Source: Capniomyces stellatus
Lineage: Eukaryota; Kickxellomycota; Harpellomycetes; Harpellales; Legeriomycetaceae
DNA: 64,000 bases
Assembly (NCBI GenBank): GCA_001661515.1
Contig: LUVW01000008.1
Span: 315,232-379,231 of the forward strand
Direction: 5' to 3'
Shown: positions 36,480 through 46,476 of the stretch, in pieces
Numbering within the stretch: position 1 is the first letter of the stretch
Layout of the letters: each line of letters opens with the position of its first letter
Notes under the pieces: model-generated
Told to the model about the DNA's origin: nothing
The model's database searches: none
The model's input: the letters and a program-made list of their open reading frames with translations, nothing else
Made by a program: the position numbers and the translations under genes

Positions 36480-37199
36480 GACCTTTTGTACACTTTCAAG
36501 GTAAAGCAACGAGACCTAGAATCTGATATCGAGTATGACAAGAGTTTCTTGATGAATTTATAAATTTCGAGTGGAAAAAAAAATGGTTTGGGCTTATTTC
36601 AATTTTTTTTAAAATAAAATAAGAATCGTAAAACATTGATACTATTTTAATATACTAGAATTCATAACTTTTCACATTTATTAACGTTCATTTTAATAAA
36701 TCCCAATAATAATAAAATAAAGAATAATATAAACGTTTTAGGCGTGACTGGATGTAGGATGGTATCAGCAACACGTAAAGTCGGAGATGTTTATTGTAAA
36801 TTAATTGGCTAGATTTAAATATAAATAAATATGATATTATACTTCCAAGTTAAAGAAAATATCAACAATTGTTTCCGATTTTCTTTTTTTATTTCTTTCT
36901 TCTTTTTTCTTTTTAATTCAATTTTCATTTTATTGCAATTTAGCTTCGTTTCTTTTGTTCGAACTTAGAAGATAAACAAGACTGTTGCCTTTTAAACCTG
37001 GGATCAACCCAATTTAGCACTTGAAAAACGCACCATCACTCACTGATTTTACTATTATACCAGTATTACCGTTAAGCACTTGTTAAAGAAGGCTATTAAT
37101 GGCCATTCCACAAAAGCCAAACATTGAAAGGAAAGGAAAAAAAAAAGTAGACAATTGCCACTCAGCAAAAATAGATATTTGAGCAACAAGTGTTCGAAA
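36480..37199. other. Divergent promoter region
   Basis: This 720-bp AT-rich region separates the divergent Coq11-like and SET-domain genes and should carry both promoters. I see no gene or RNA in it. Confidence 0.5.
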
Positions 37200-39365
37200 A
37201 TGAGTAGTAGCACTAGACCCAAAAGGCAGAGCACCTTGAGCTCTATTGGGAGTACAGGGAGTCTGTTGGGTGATTTAGCAATAGAGTGCTTAGACGAATA
37301 CATTGAATATATGGATATATCCAGCAAAAGTAAGAGAAAGACCAGAAAAACGAAAAGGCTAAAAAAGGAACAAAATTTCGATACAGAACAAAGCCAAGAG
37401 ACTAGTAAAAAGATCAAATGCGCGTTTAAGGACAAACTAAATGGAAAAACAGATGCTGAAATAAATGAGGCAAGTGGTGAAATTTACGCGGAATTGAATT
37501 CTAACCAAACAGCGATATGCAAAGGACTAAATGTAACAGAAGAAGGCTCAGAGAAACTAAGTGCGGTGCATCAAGAAGCGAAAAATACAGCAAACGTAAA
37601 GGAAAGGCCTAGGTGGTACAATCAGATGTATTTAATGTTTTTAGCATTGAGACAAAGCGAAAATTATTTGGCAACTAGAAATGAGTTAGTTAATCGTGCT
37701 GTTGAACTGGACATAAAGCTGAGTAAAGAACTTGGATTTCCTAAGGTTTTTACTGGAAAGGTGCGTGGCTACGTGTGTGTTTTTTTTAAATGCTTTTTAT
37801 TATTTTTTTGGTGGTATAAACGGACTTGTATAAAATTTGAGAAAATTACTTTACCGTTTCTGGCATCGATAAACAAATTTTGCACAAGCTAATCAATGAT
37901 TTCTACTTTTGTACTTTTGTACTTGTAAACGCTCTTTGTTGGCCATAAACTATTTTAGACGCCAAAGAACAGTGCAAGTGCAAACTTGACCCGGAACGAA
38001 GACATGTATTTCATTCAAACAAAGCCTCCAGGATCTAAAAAATTCATGTACACTTTGGCATACAAACCTGGCGATTTTGCAAGTGCTAGAGATAATTACA
38101 ATGCATGGATGAAGACATTGGTTGAGGTAGACTGGCCTATATGCTTCAGTACAGACAGCGCCAATGAGGTGTGTGATATTTCTTCAGACCCGAATAATCA
38201 TATGCACACTTTGGAATGTAGCGAATTGGTAAGCAAAGCATGCGCAAATTGCGAGGCTATTAGTAGGCCAATATGCGGTGATTTTGGATCGAGTCAGGGG
38301 ATCCTGCTGGATACCCAGTGCAATGGTATAAAACCGTATGCTAGTGCTGGAAAGTTGGTGGGGCTGTACCCAAAACGCAAAGTAGATGTAGAGCATGGGT
38401 CTGTGTTTGATTCTAGCGATGGCGGGCAGAGTGACTCTGACAGACCAATAAGTAGCCATACTAACAACGATTTTGAAGATAATGCTTTAAGAATCAAAGT
38501 TAAATTTGGCGAAAAAAGTGTACCGAGTGCGACATTATCTGCGGCGTTAGATGGCGTACCAGTCTTAATAGATACCACACCACTAGCCGTTGACTCAGAA
38601 GATGGTAACAAAAATATTGTTGGGGATGGCTTAAGGGGATTTGCGTGTGGCGGTTCAATGAACAACATTAGCACGGATTCAAGTACAGGTTTGGACCTTG
38701 CTACTAACAGAATAGACATGGTCGATTTGTGCTTTAAGAAATCAGCTGGTGTTGATGGTGATATAGATGCGGAGGAAGTGGCTTCTAAATCCAAGCTGGT
38801 ACCTGTTAGGATCTCGGCAAACGAGGACATTCCAGCAAAATGGCAAGACATTGTAAGAGTTGCCAAGTCTACTATTTCGAATGCTGGTGACGGGCTATTT
38901 GCAACAAGGGATATTCCGGTGGGAACGCCTGTTGGGTTCTATTTTGGAGTTCCAATGACTGAGGACGAGTTTGACTCCTTGAAAGATCGTGTTGGAATCT
39001 CTTCGCATTACTCCATAATGTACCGCAAAACTGTTCTTGATGCAACAGATGAGTCTGGAATGCCGTACAAAGACCCTAACGGGCCAATCTTTTGCCCTTT
39101 CCATTTTATGAATGAAGACAGAAATGGGAACAACTACAACATTGCTTTCCACGAGGGAGTTGTTGTGAATCAAGTGATATGCTTCACTACTAGACCAATA
39201 AAGTCTGGCGAAGAGCTGTTCGTTAACTACGGTGCAGAAGTTGATAGACAGAGTTGGGGTTCGACATCTGAAACTCGGCATTTAGAAATCAAAACACTGT
39301 CAACAGACGGGAAAATGCCAGATCCGGCTTGTGTTCGTTTGGTCAACACAGCCGTTTCAGAATAA
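37200..39365 (+). CDS. SET-domain protein, putative lysine methyltransferase
   Basis: Two exons, 37200-37760 and 37959-39365, are joined in phase 0 (donor GTGCGT, acceptor TAG) and encode 655 residues. The N-terminal ~190 residues are Lys/Glu-rich and basic (KSKRKTRKTKRLKK), a possible nuclear localisation signal. A middle region of unknown fold includes KPPGSKKFMYTLAYKPGD. The SET domain is at about 485-620: STISNAGDGLFATRDIPVGT at the start, FHFMNEDRNGNNYNI where most SET domains have the NHSCxPN motif, and GEELFVNYG near the end carrying the conserved Tyr. The substrate could be a histone or another protein. The changed NHSC motif makes it an atypical member, so activity is inferred only from the fold. 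Confidence 0.8.
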
Positions 39366-39839
39366 AATATCTTTAGCACCGTTTTGGAGCCCTGTAAAAA
39401 AAGAGCATTGTACCCTCTTCTCCCCCTCCCCTGATTTTAAAATGTAGTGCACTAGTAGTAATATTGAGAAATAGTGTTATAAACCAAGCCTGTCCTCTGG
39501 TGGTGGGGTTTAACTCTGTCTTGGTAGTAATGTGTTAGCAAGGATGATGGCCGTAATAGCATTGACAATAACAGTAATATCGTTATAATAGCAACAAAAT
39601 AAAAATTACAAAATATTAATGCTAAATGTTAATAGCTAAATTCTAATAAAAATACTATTAAAAATAATAAGAACACTATTGAAAAATAATAATAATAATA
39701 ACACTATTGAAAAATACTAATAACAATACTAATAAAAATGAAGGCAAGTGGCGTTAAATAAACGCTTATTGGTAAAATAAATAATAAAACAGGGGGCTAT
39801 CTTGGTGATGGCTGGCAAGGCAGAAATGTTGCTCTAATT
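39366..39839. other. Convergent intergenic region
   Basis: This stretch lies between the 3' ends of the SET and LAMMER-kinase genes. It is AT-rich with AATAAT-type runs at about 39600-39745, consistent with two 3' UTRs. No gene is seen. Confidence 0.6.
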
Positions 39840-42569
39840 TCACGAACTTGGTTCAACAAATGTTTTTGCTGATGTCGGGGTTATTGGCTCGAGGCCATCG
39901 TTTCTATACCCTTTTAGCTTATCCGGCTCGTATTCACTGTGTTCATTTACAGACATTTTATCCGAATCCCTCCCAAGTCGCTCCATTGTACCTCTGTTTG
40001 ATTCAAGTTGCACATTTGATTTGTGGTTTTTATCACAAGAAATCGACTCTGGATATTCGATATCATATCCGCGTTTTGGTAGTACAGTGTTATTGTTGTA
40101 GCTTTCAAAATCGTAGTTTCCTGCTCTATCCTTCTCTATGCTTGTAAGACAATCAAAGTCGTCATACTCGCCTGCTAATGGCGAGAGTTTTTGGTCAAGA
40201 TCTCTGCTTAGTTCGTAGCTCGGCTCTACTCTAATATCATCCATGTCATTGGGCTTTTTGCTTGACACTTTCATATGGCTACTTTCATTGTGTTTTTTTT
40301 CAGGGTAGTGGCTTTGGACCACACCAAAGTTCAAATTTGATCTACTAAAGTCTAGCTCTACGTTGTTTTTGATATTTCCGAGTCGATTATTTGACAGGCC
40401 GGTGTAATTTTGAAGATGTTCGCTTGCGCTGTTGCTACTAACAGACGAAGCGTCACGGTTTCTGTTGAGCTGGCCCTCTGGGACCTTGTTACTTTGATTC
40501 TGCTTGTCAAAGTATATTTTAGTGGATATTTCCAACTTTTGTACCTTGCTGGATGAAGTGTTTGCCGCTTTGTGTATCCCTTTGTTATAATTTACAATTG
40601 GATCTACAAAATCCCCAATCCCTGAAACGGTATCTACTGATTCAGATAAGCCATTGTTTTGTGTTTCGCTGCTATCATCCTCATAATCCTCGTAATTGTT
40701 GTAATCCTCACGGTTTGGAGCATTGTAACTGTAGCTACTGATAGAGCTGTTTTCCCGCTTGATGTTTAAATCATCAAGACCTAGTTTGTTTGGAGAGGGG
40801 TTGTGTTTTCTAGCATCCTTATTGTCTATATCCTGAACCGAACTGCTGTTGGTGTTATCAAAGCTAAGGTCGGATGTATACTGTTGGCTGTAATCTCCGC
40901 CTTTATCCTTGTAACTAATAGCATTGTTTTTATTGTCATTGCTAACCGGGTGTCTGCTTTGGGTGTCAGACTCTACCAATTGTTGTGACAATCCACTGCT
41001 GCGTGTTTCCACCTGGCTGTTTGTTGTGGATGGTGTTTTCAGCATAAACTTGCCTCTCATCATTTTTGGTGTCGCGCTATAGTACTTGTAGCTGATTACT
41101 CTGTTCTTCTCGCTCCTTTTGATTTTATTTTGAATGTTGTCAAGTATTTCAAAGTCGTTTGTGTTGTTTGGCAGGCTGTGTATCTTTTCCCTGTGCGCAC
41201 TGCTTGAGCCTATTTTTAGCGAAAAGAATTTGTGATTCAGCGCCTCTGCGGCTGTTATTCTATCATCTGGGTCATATCTCAGCAGTTTTTTTAACAAATC
41301 GTACAGTAGCTCCTGGACTATTCCAGAACTTGGATCCACCAATTCAATTAGCGGTATCATCTGTCTAACGTTCTTCAGTGACTTTGCGCTTGTATTTTCG
41401 TTTGGGTAAGCGAGCATCCCAAGCTGATAAAACTCGTTTCTGACCGACTCCTTGGTTCTATACACCAGGTGGCTTGGCATCTGTCCCAATAATACCTCCA
41501 TCATTGCCAAATGCTCAAGGTTTTCGTGTGTTTGGAATAACGCTTCTCCAGTGAGAAGTTCAATCAGTATACATCCTATTGACCACATATCGCATGGAAA
41601 TGACCACCCATGCTCTAAAATAATCTCAGGCGCTCTGTAGTGTCTTGTTGAAACTATTTTTGAGTGGTACTCGTTCTGAAAAGTAGTGCTTCCAAAATCT
41701 ATCACGCATATCTTTGTTGACCTCAATATCTTTGTCTTTTCGTTTTTTTCTGGCCCAATTTCCAGTGTGTCATAGTCGCTATTCAGCAGCAATATATTCT
41801 CTGGCTTTAAATCCGTGTGTATCATATTTAAACAATGCATGTATGCCACACTTTTTACGAGTTGCTTCCCGATCTCCTGGACCTGGTTAATTGAAAACGG
41901 CTTAAAATTGTTAAACTTTAAAAAATCAAACACACTAGGGCCCAGTAAGTCAAACACCATACATATGTGCCCTTTGTAATCAAACCATCCATTTATATGG
42001 ATGCATTGGTACTTGTTGTTAATATCATACTCCTCTAACGTCTGTAGCACCCGTATTTCTATCTGTGCTGCATCCCTGTACTTTTGGACTGCTCTTATCA
42101 CTTTAATTGCTACAGACTTCTTTAATTTTCTGTCGTAGCATTTCATCACTCTTCCAAAAGTTCCTTGGCCCAAAAGTTTTTGGATATGATACCGGTTTGT
42201 GAAATCTGTCCCCTCTCTGACAATGTAGTGTCCATCTTTGTCGTCGCATGAGGATATTTCCTCTTCCGAGCTTGAGCTATACATATCCTCGCTTTCATCT
42301 TGACCTGTATATTCGCCATCATTGCCTCTGCCTTCCTGTTTATAGCTATTACCCATTTTTAAGCTTGGGTTATTTTTCAGTGTCGAGTTATTAAAGCTGT
42401 TTTTGGCGTTATTTGGTATATGCACCTTGTGGGTTGAAGAGTCTTTCGAGTATGGTTCGTCTACGCTTTTCGACAATTCATTCCTCGACACCGTGTTGCT
42501 ATTTGATTTTGATGACGATGAGTTTACTTTTTTGTTCTTGCTAAAAATAGAAGATACAAGTGATATCAT
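39840..42569 (-). CDS. LAMMER (CLK/Lkh1/Kns1) dual-specificity protein kinase
   Basis: This single-exon gene encodes 909 residues, starting at ATG 42569. The N-terminal ~125 residues are Ser/Asn-rich. The kinase domain spans about 127-450: glycine loop GQGTFGRV (134-141), VAIK (Lys156), HTDLKPEN (251-258; HTD is normal for LAMMER kinases), DFG (291-293), RHYRAPE, and the diagnostic EHLAMMEVLLG near 352-362. CLK/LAMMER kinases phosphorylate SR splicing factors and, in yeasts, regulate stress, flocculation and TORC1-linked responses. The C-terminal ~450 residues are Asn/Ser/Asp-rich and probably disordered; this tail is unusual because most LAMMER kinases end soon after the kinase domain. Confidence 0.95.
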   Translation of the reverse strand: MISLVSSIFSKNKKVNSSSSKSNSNTVSRNELSKSVDEPYSKDSSTHKVHIPNNAKNSFNNSTLKNNPSLKMGNSYKQEGRGNDGEYTGQDESEDMYSSSSEEEISSCDDKDGHYIVREGTDFTNRYHIQKLLGQGTFGRVMKCYDRKLKKSVAIKVIRAVQKYRDAAQIEIRVLQTLEEYDINNKYQCIHINGWFDYKGHICMVFDLLGPSVFDFLKFNNFKPFSINQVQEIGKQLVKSVAYMHCLNMIHTDLKPENILLLNSDYDTLEIGPEKNEKTKILRSTKICVIDFGSTTFQNEYHSKIVSTRHYRAPEIILEHGWSFPCDMWSIGCILIELLTGEALFQTHENLEHLAMMEVLLGQMPSHLVYRTKESVRNEFYQLGMLAYPNENTSAKSLKNVRQMIPLIELVDPSSGIVQELLYDLLKKLLRYDPDDRITAAEALNHKFFSLKIGSSSAHREKIHSLPNNTNDFEILDNIQNKIKRSEKNRVISYKYYSATPKMMRGKFMLKTPSTTNSQVETRSSGLSQQLVESDTQSRHPVSNDNKNNAISYKDKGGDYSQQYTSDLSFDNTNSSSVQDIDNKDARKHNPSPNKLGLDDLNIKRENSSISSYSYNAPNREDYNNYEDYEDDSSETQNNGLSESVDTVSGIGDFVDPIVNYNKGIHKAANTSSSKVQKLEISTKIYFDKQNQSNKVPEGQLNRNRDASSVSSNSASEHLQNYTGLSNNRLGNIKNNVELDFSRSNLNFGVVQSHYPEKKHNESSHMKVSSKKPNDMDDIRVEPSYELSRDLDQKLSPLAGEYDDFDCLTSIEKDRAGNYDFESYNNNTVLPKRGYDIEYPESISCDKNHKSNVQLESNRGTMERLGRDSDKMSVNEHSEYEPDKLKGYRNDGLEPITPTSAKTFVEPSS

Positions 42570-45147
42570 AATTTAGCCGTGCGTATTTTATTTTTTTTCC
42601 GTTTTGGCAAGTCTTATTGCTGTTTTGGCAAGTCTATGTCTACTTTCTTTTTTTCTTTTATGTTTGTTGAGCTTCTACTCTTCAAACTGCAACCTTTTGT
42701 ATATTATTATATTATTGTGTATATCGTCAAGCTATATTAGGCTGTGCTTTGTATCACTAAATTATATCAAAATATCCGAGCTTATATCTTTAGTCTAATC
42801 GGATATACCTGTAGATGCGCACTTTTAAATATACTATAGAGCAAAAATCAACATTTGCTTTGATATATATATATATATATATGTACCACCAGTATCTATT
42901 TTTCTGTATCTACTTTTTTTTCTTTCTTCCTTTCTTTTCCTGTTTGTCCTCGCTACCCTTTTTTTTCTTTACTTTGCTTTGGGAATATATCTGCCTGGTT
43001 AGCAGAGTTTGCGTTCTTTACTTGGGTTGTAACAAAAGAAAACCGGAGTTAAACCTCTTGGGTTTGGGTTACACTAGTATATGCTGGGTCGGGTTGGGCT
43101 ATTTCAGATCAAAGTGAATAATCAAATTAGATTTAATTTAACAACTAGATTATGTATAAAGATATATCAAAAGTATTAACAGGAAAGGTAAAGTATTCAA
43201 ACAATTCATTCTTTGTTATATTGCCAACTTGGTTATATTTATTTTCTATAATCGCACCTTTAAAATAAAGTCATTTTGTTGAGTATTCTACTAATACACA
43301 AACACTTTGTTGCGCTAGTACATAGCAAATACTTGTATTCTATGGCTGTTACTCAGAAATTATTGCTCAATAAATTATGGAGTATCAATCATCAAAAGCT
43401 GTTCAAACTTGTGATTTAGAAGTGTATCAGCGATACTTCAATAAAAATAAAGGTGTATCAGTGATGGTTTCTGTAATATAATTTGTAATGTATCACATTA
43501 TTTGTTTATTCCGCTTAGCCAATATTGCTTGTTTATTTGTATTAGCGCTATGCACCCCATACCCATATACTTTTTTTATAAAATTGCTATCTAGAACCTC
43601 TATTTACCAAACATTACTTGGTCCGGTATATCTTTAGCTTAGCTAACTGTTGTGATGCAATATACAACCAAGAATATATCTTTTTGAACTCTTTTGATCA
43701 GTCCTCCAATTGTGGCATTAATAAGAACCCTGCTCAATTTGACTCACGTTGCTGTAAAAAGGCAACAAAACAACTAACAACGATAAAATCCTCAGATCCT
43801 ACTTAATTTGGCCTGCAGCAAAAGAATATCAAATAAAATCAAGCGACTCTCCCAACTAATGTTTATCAACAATCGTTTCATTCATCAATTTAACTTTTTT
43901 TTTTCTTTCCTTTTTTAACTTGATCAGTTTGGTATTAACGCCTCGAAAACCATTTGTGTCTTTTTATTCATTAGTTTTTTTTTATTGCAAGTTATATATA
44001 GCCTATTTTGTTTTTATTTTTCGTTTATTCTTCACCATTGAGTTTCTTTTGTTTTCCAATAAGTTTGATTTTCAGCCAATAGTGCAATTATTTTTAGGCC
44101 AATAGTTTTACACGTTTATTTATTTATTTATTTCAACATTAATTAATTGTTTGTAAAAAATAAATTTGTTTGTAAACCTTATTTTTTATTTTTATTGAAA
44201 TTTAAACCCCATTTTTTTTATTTTATTGTAAACCCTATTTTTATTTAATTTAATTTTTTTTGTTTCATCAGCATTTTTTAGTTTAGCTTTTAGGAATGTT
44301 CACTATCTCAGTTTATCAACAATCACAACCAAGTTTATTGCATAACGCAACTGGACTAGATTCTAGATGGATCTGTTTGCTATTGAGCCAGTGGGCCCAG
44401 TTATACAAAGCACAAAGTAATTGGTGCCATTATTAAAAGTAAACTACATAAAATATCAATAACTTATTTAACAAAACCCAAGTCAAGTCAAGTCAAGTCA
44501 AGTCAAATCAATTCAACTCGACTCAAGCCAAGTCTAGTCTAGTCTAGTCTAGTATAGTTGAGCAAATTCGACTTTATTACCAGGAGTCGTGCTGTAAATG
44601 ACTGACATATATTAGTTTGAAATACCAAATTATTGAACCGTTCCCAACGCTGCTTTGGTTTACAGCATTGGTATTTGGGTGTTGGACCCTAGCTACAAAT
44701 TATTCTACACAACAACACAACAGCAACTATGTTTGAAATACCAACCGCATGTTTATTTTAAGATATTCTATTTAAAGGTGTGCTGTGGTGAACGGGTTAA
44801 AGCGACTTTAGACCTGGTTTTGGGTTTGTGATAATCAAGTTTGGTGTATTTATTGGTAAAGTATTTTAATATATTTATAGAATAAATAGGAGATTTAGCT
44901 ATGCGAAAAAGAATGGAGAGAAAAAGAAAGAAAAAACCAATACAAGAAAAAGAAACTACACCAACAGCACTGTTTGCTAGTTACGCCTTGGGAAAAACAT
45001 AGCGCACATGGGGTAGTTTTATTTCAGCATTTTGGTCTTTTAGAATTTTATACTACTAGAACTTTTTCGACGATAATTTTTGAAAGGTATTTATAAAAGC
45101 CATAAAATTGTTAAATTATAACTAAAGTTGTTTGATCGATATTGGGA
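42570..45147. other. Intergenic region with short tandem repeats
   Basis: This 2.6-kb AT-rich stretch lies upstream of the LAMMER kinase and downstream of the G-alpha gene. It holds a short TA run at 42863-42881 and a pentamer repeat at 44479-44556. I found no chain of exons in phase. Confidence 0.5.
44479..44556. repeat. Paired pentamer repeats AAGTC and AGTCT
   Basis: About five AAGTC units are followed by a degenerate stretch and then about four or five AGTCT units. The two runs differ by simple changes and probably derive from one slippage-prone sequence. Confidence 0.8.
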
Positions 45148-46476
45148 TCAGAGTAAACCAACATCTCGTAAATTAGTCTGAATTATGATATCATTAACAG
45201 CCGCCATAACAAATTTAATCTGGTTGGTATCTGTAGCACAAGTGAAATGGGTATATATCTGCTTGGTGTCGGACTGGTTGAGAGAAACAAAACGTTTCAA
45301 GATATACTCACTGGCGGCATCAACATCGTTTTCGCCAGTGTAGTCTGGGAAGTAGTCCCTTAGAGGCGATCTAGGAAGCTTGGCTTTAAACAGATCCATC
45401 TTATTTAAAAACAGAATAATAGAGGTTTTGGCAAACCAACGAGAGTTGCAAATAGAGTCAAAAAGAGTGAGTGCCTCCTGCATACGATTTACAGCTTCGT
45501 CTTCAATCAAGACTTGATCGTACTCGCTCAGTGCTACCAAGAACAGAATAGCAGTGACATTCTCGAAACAATGGATCCACTTTTTACGTTCTGATCTCTG
45601 ACCTCCGACATCAAGCATACGATAAGTGAGGTCTCCAACTTTGAAGAGGGTCTCGTTGATACCTGTGGTCTTGACACGAGATCTAAGAACATCTTGATCA
45701 GTTGGGAGATACCCTGGCTGCGAAATACGATCAATGGCCTCAAAATAGCTACAGGTAAGATATTTTGTGTTTTCGTCAGTATTTGAGTCAAGCAACCATC
45801 TGTCTGCTTTAGCATATCGCTGCAAAACACATCAAAGGCCTGAACATAGACACAATTTTAAACTATATATATGTATATATACATATACTTACTATTTAGC
45901 AGAGTCGTTGAGTTGGTACTCGTTGGATCTAAGGAAACATTTTTGAACCCCAGTGTCTGCCCACAAAATCTTAATTGCTTCGGCAACATCGTTGGGGAAC
46001 TCGTCAGATTCGACTTGGCCAGGCATGTTCAATACTATATCAACAAACGACTGGTTGTTTTTGTTGCCAAGTGGGATATCCAAGTTGTCCATAGCCTCGA
46101 GCAATACCCTTGCTGACTGGATCGTATTGGAGAAAATGATCTCTCTAAACGACTCCTTTTCCTCACGCGAGTAACCGTTGTCGTGGATAAGTTTCATCTG
46201 TTTGATAATGGTACTTTTCCCTGACTCTCCAGCACCTACGATGATAAACCGCCATCCCATAAAAAAAATGTTTTAATCAAAAAAAACTTGCGTCCAAACC
46301 ATCTAGCTAAAAGCGTGCCTAAACCTGTGTCAGCAATAAAAAAAAAAACAAGACTTACCCAAAAGAAGCATCTTTACTTCATTTCTCAAGTTGACCTTAT
46401 CTCTCTTGAGCTGGGTTTCAATCTCATCATTGACCTTTTTATCCTCAACCTTCTCTTTACTTCCGAAGCAACCCAT
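45148..46476 (-). CDS. Heterotrimeric G-protein alpha subunit
   Basis: Three exons, 46476-46359, 46235-45893 and 45748-45148, encode 353 residues, the standard Galpha length. It begins MGCFGSKEK, with N-myristoylation and Cys3 palmitoylation signals. The P-loop GAGESGKS is at 40-47, the catalytic Arg is Arg178 within [13 protein letters not shown] gives Gln204, NKMD binds guanine and TCAT follows. The numbering of Arg178 and Gln204 equals mammalian Galpha-i. The C-terminus is NLRDVGLL, so the Cys targeted by pertussis toxin in Galpha-i is absent. The third-exon acceptor (TGTAG at 45749-45753) restores the family sequence YYFEAIDRI. The receptor and pathway (cAMP or pheromone) cannot be told. 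Confidence 0.95.

Noticed and set aside
45534..45830. Minus-strand ORF of 98 codons overlapping G-alpha
   Set aside because: It is a shifted frame of G-alpha exon 3 plus intron sequence; the spliced G-alpha reading explains the region.
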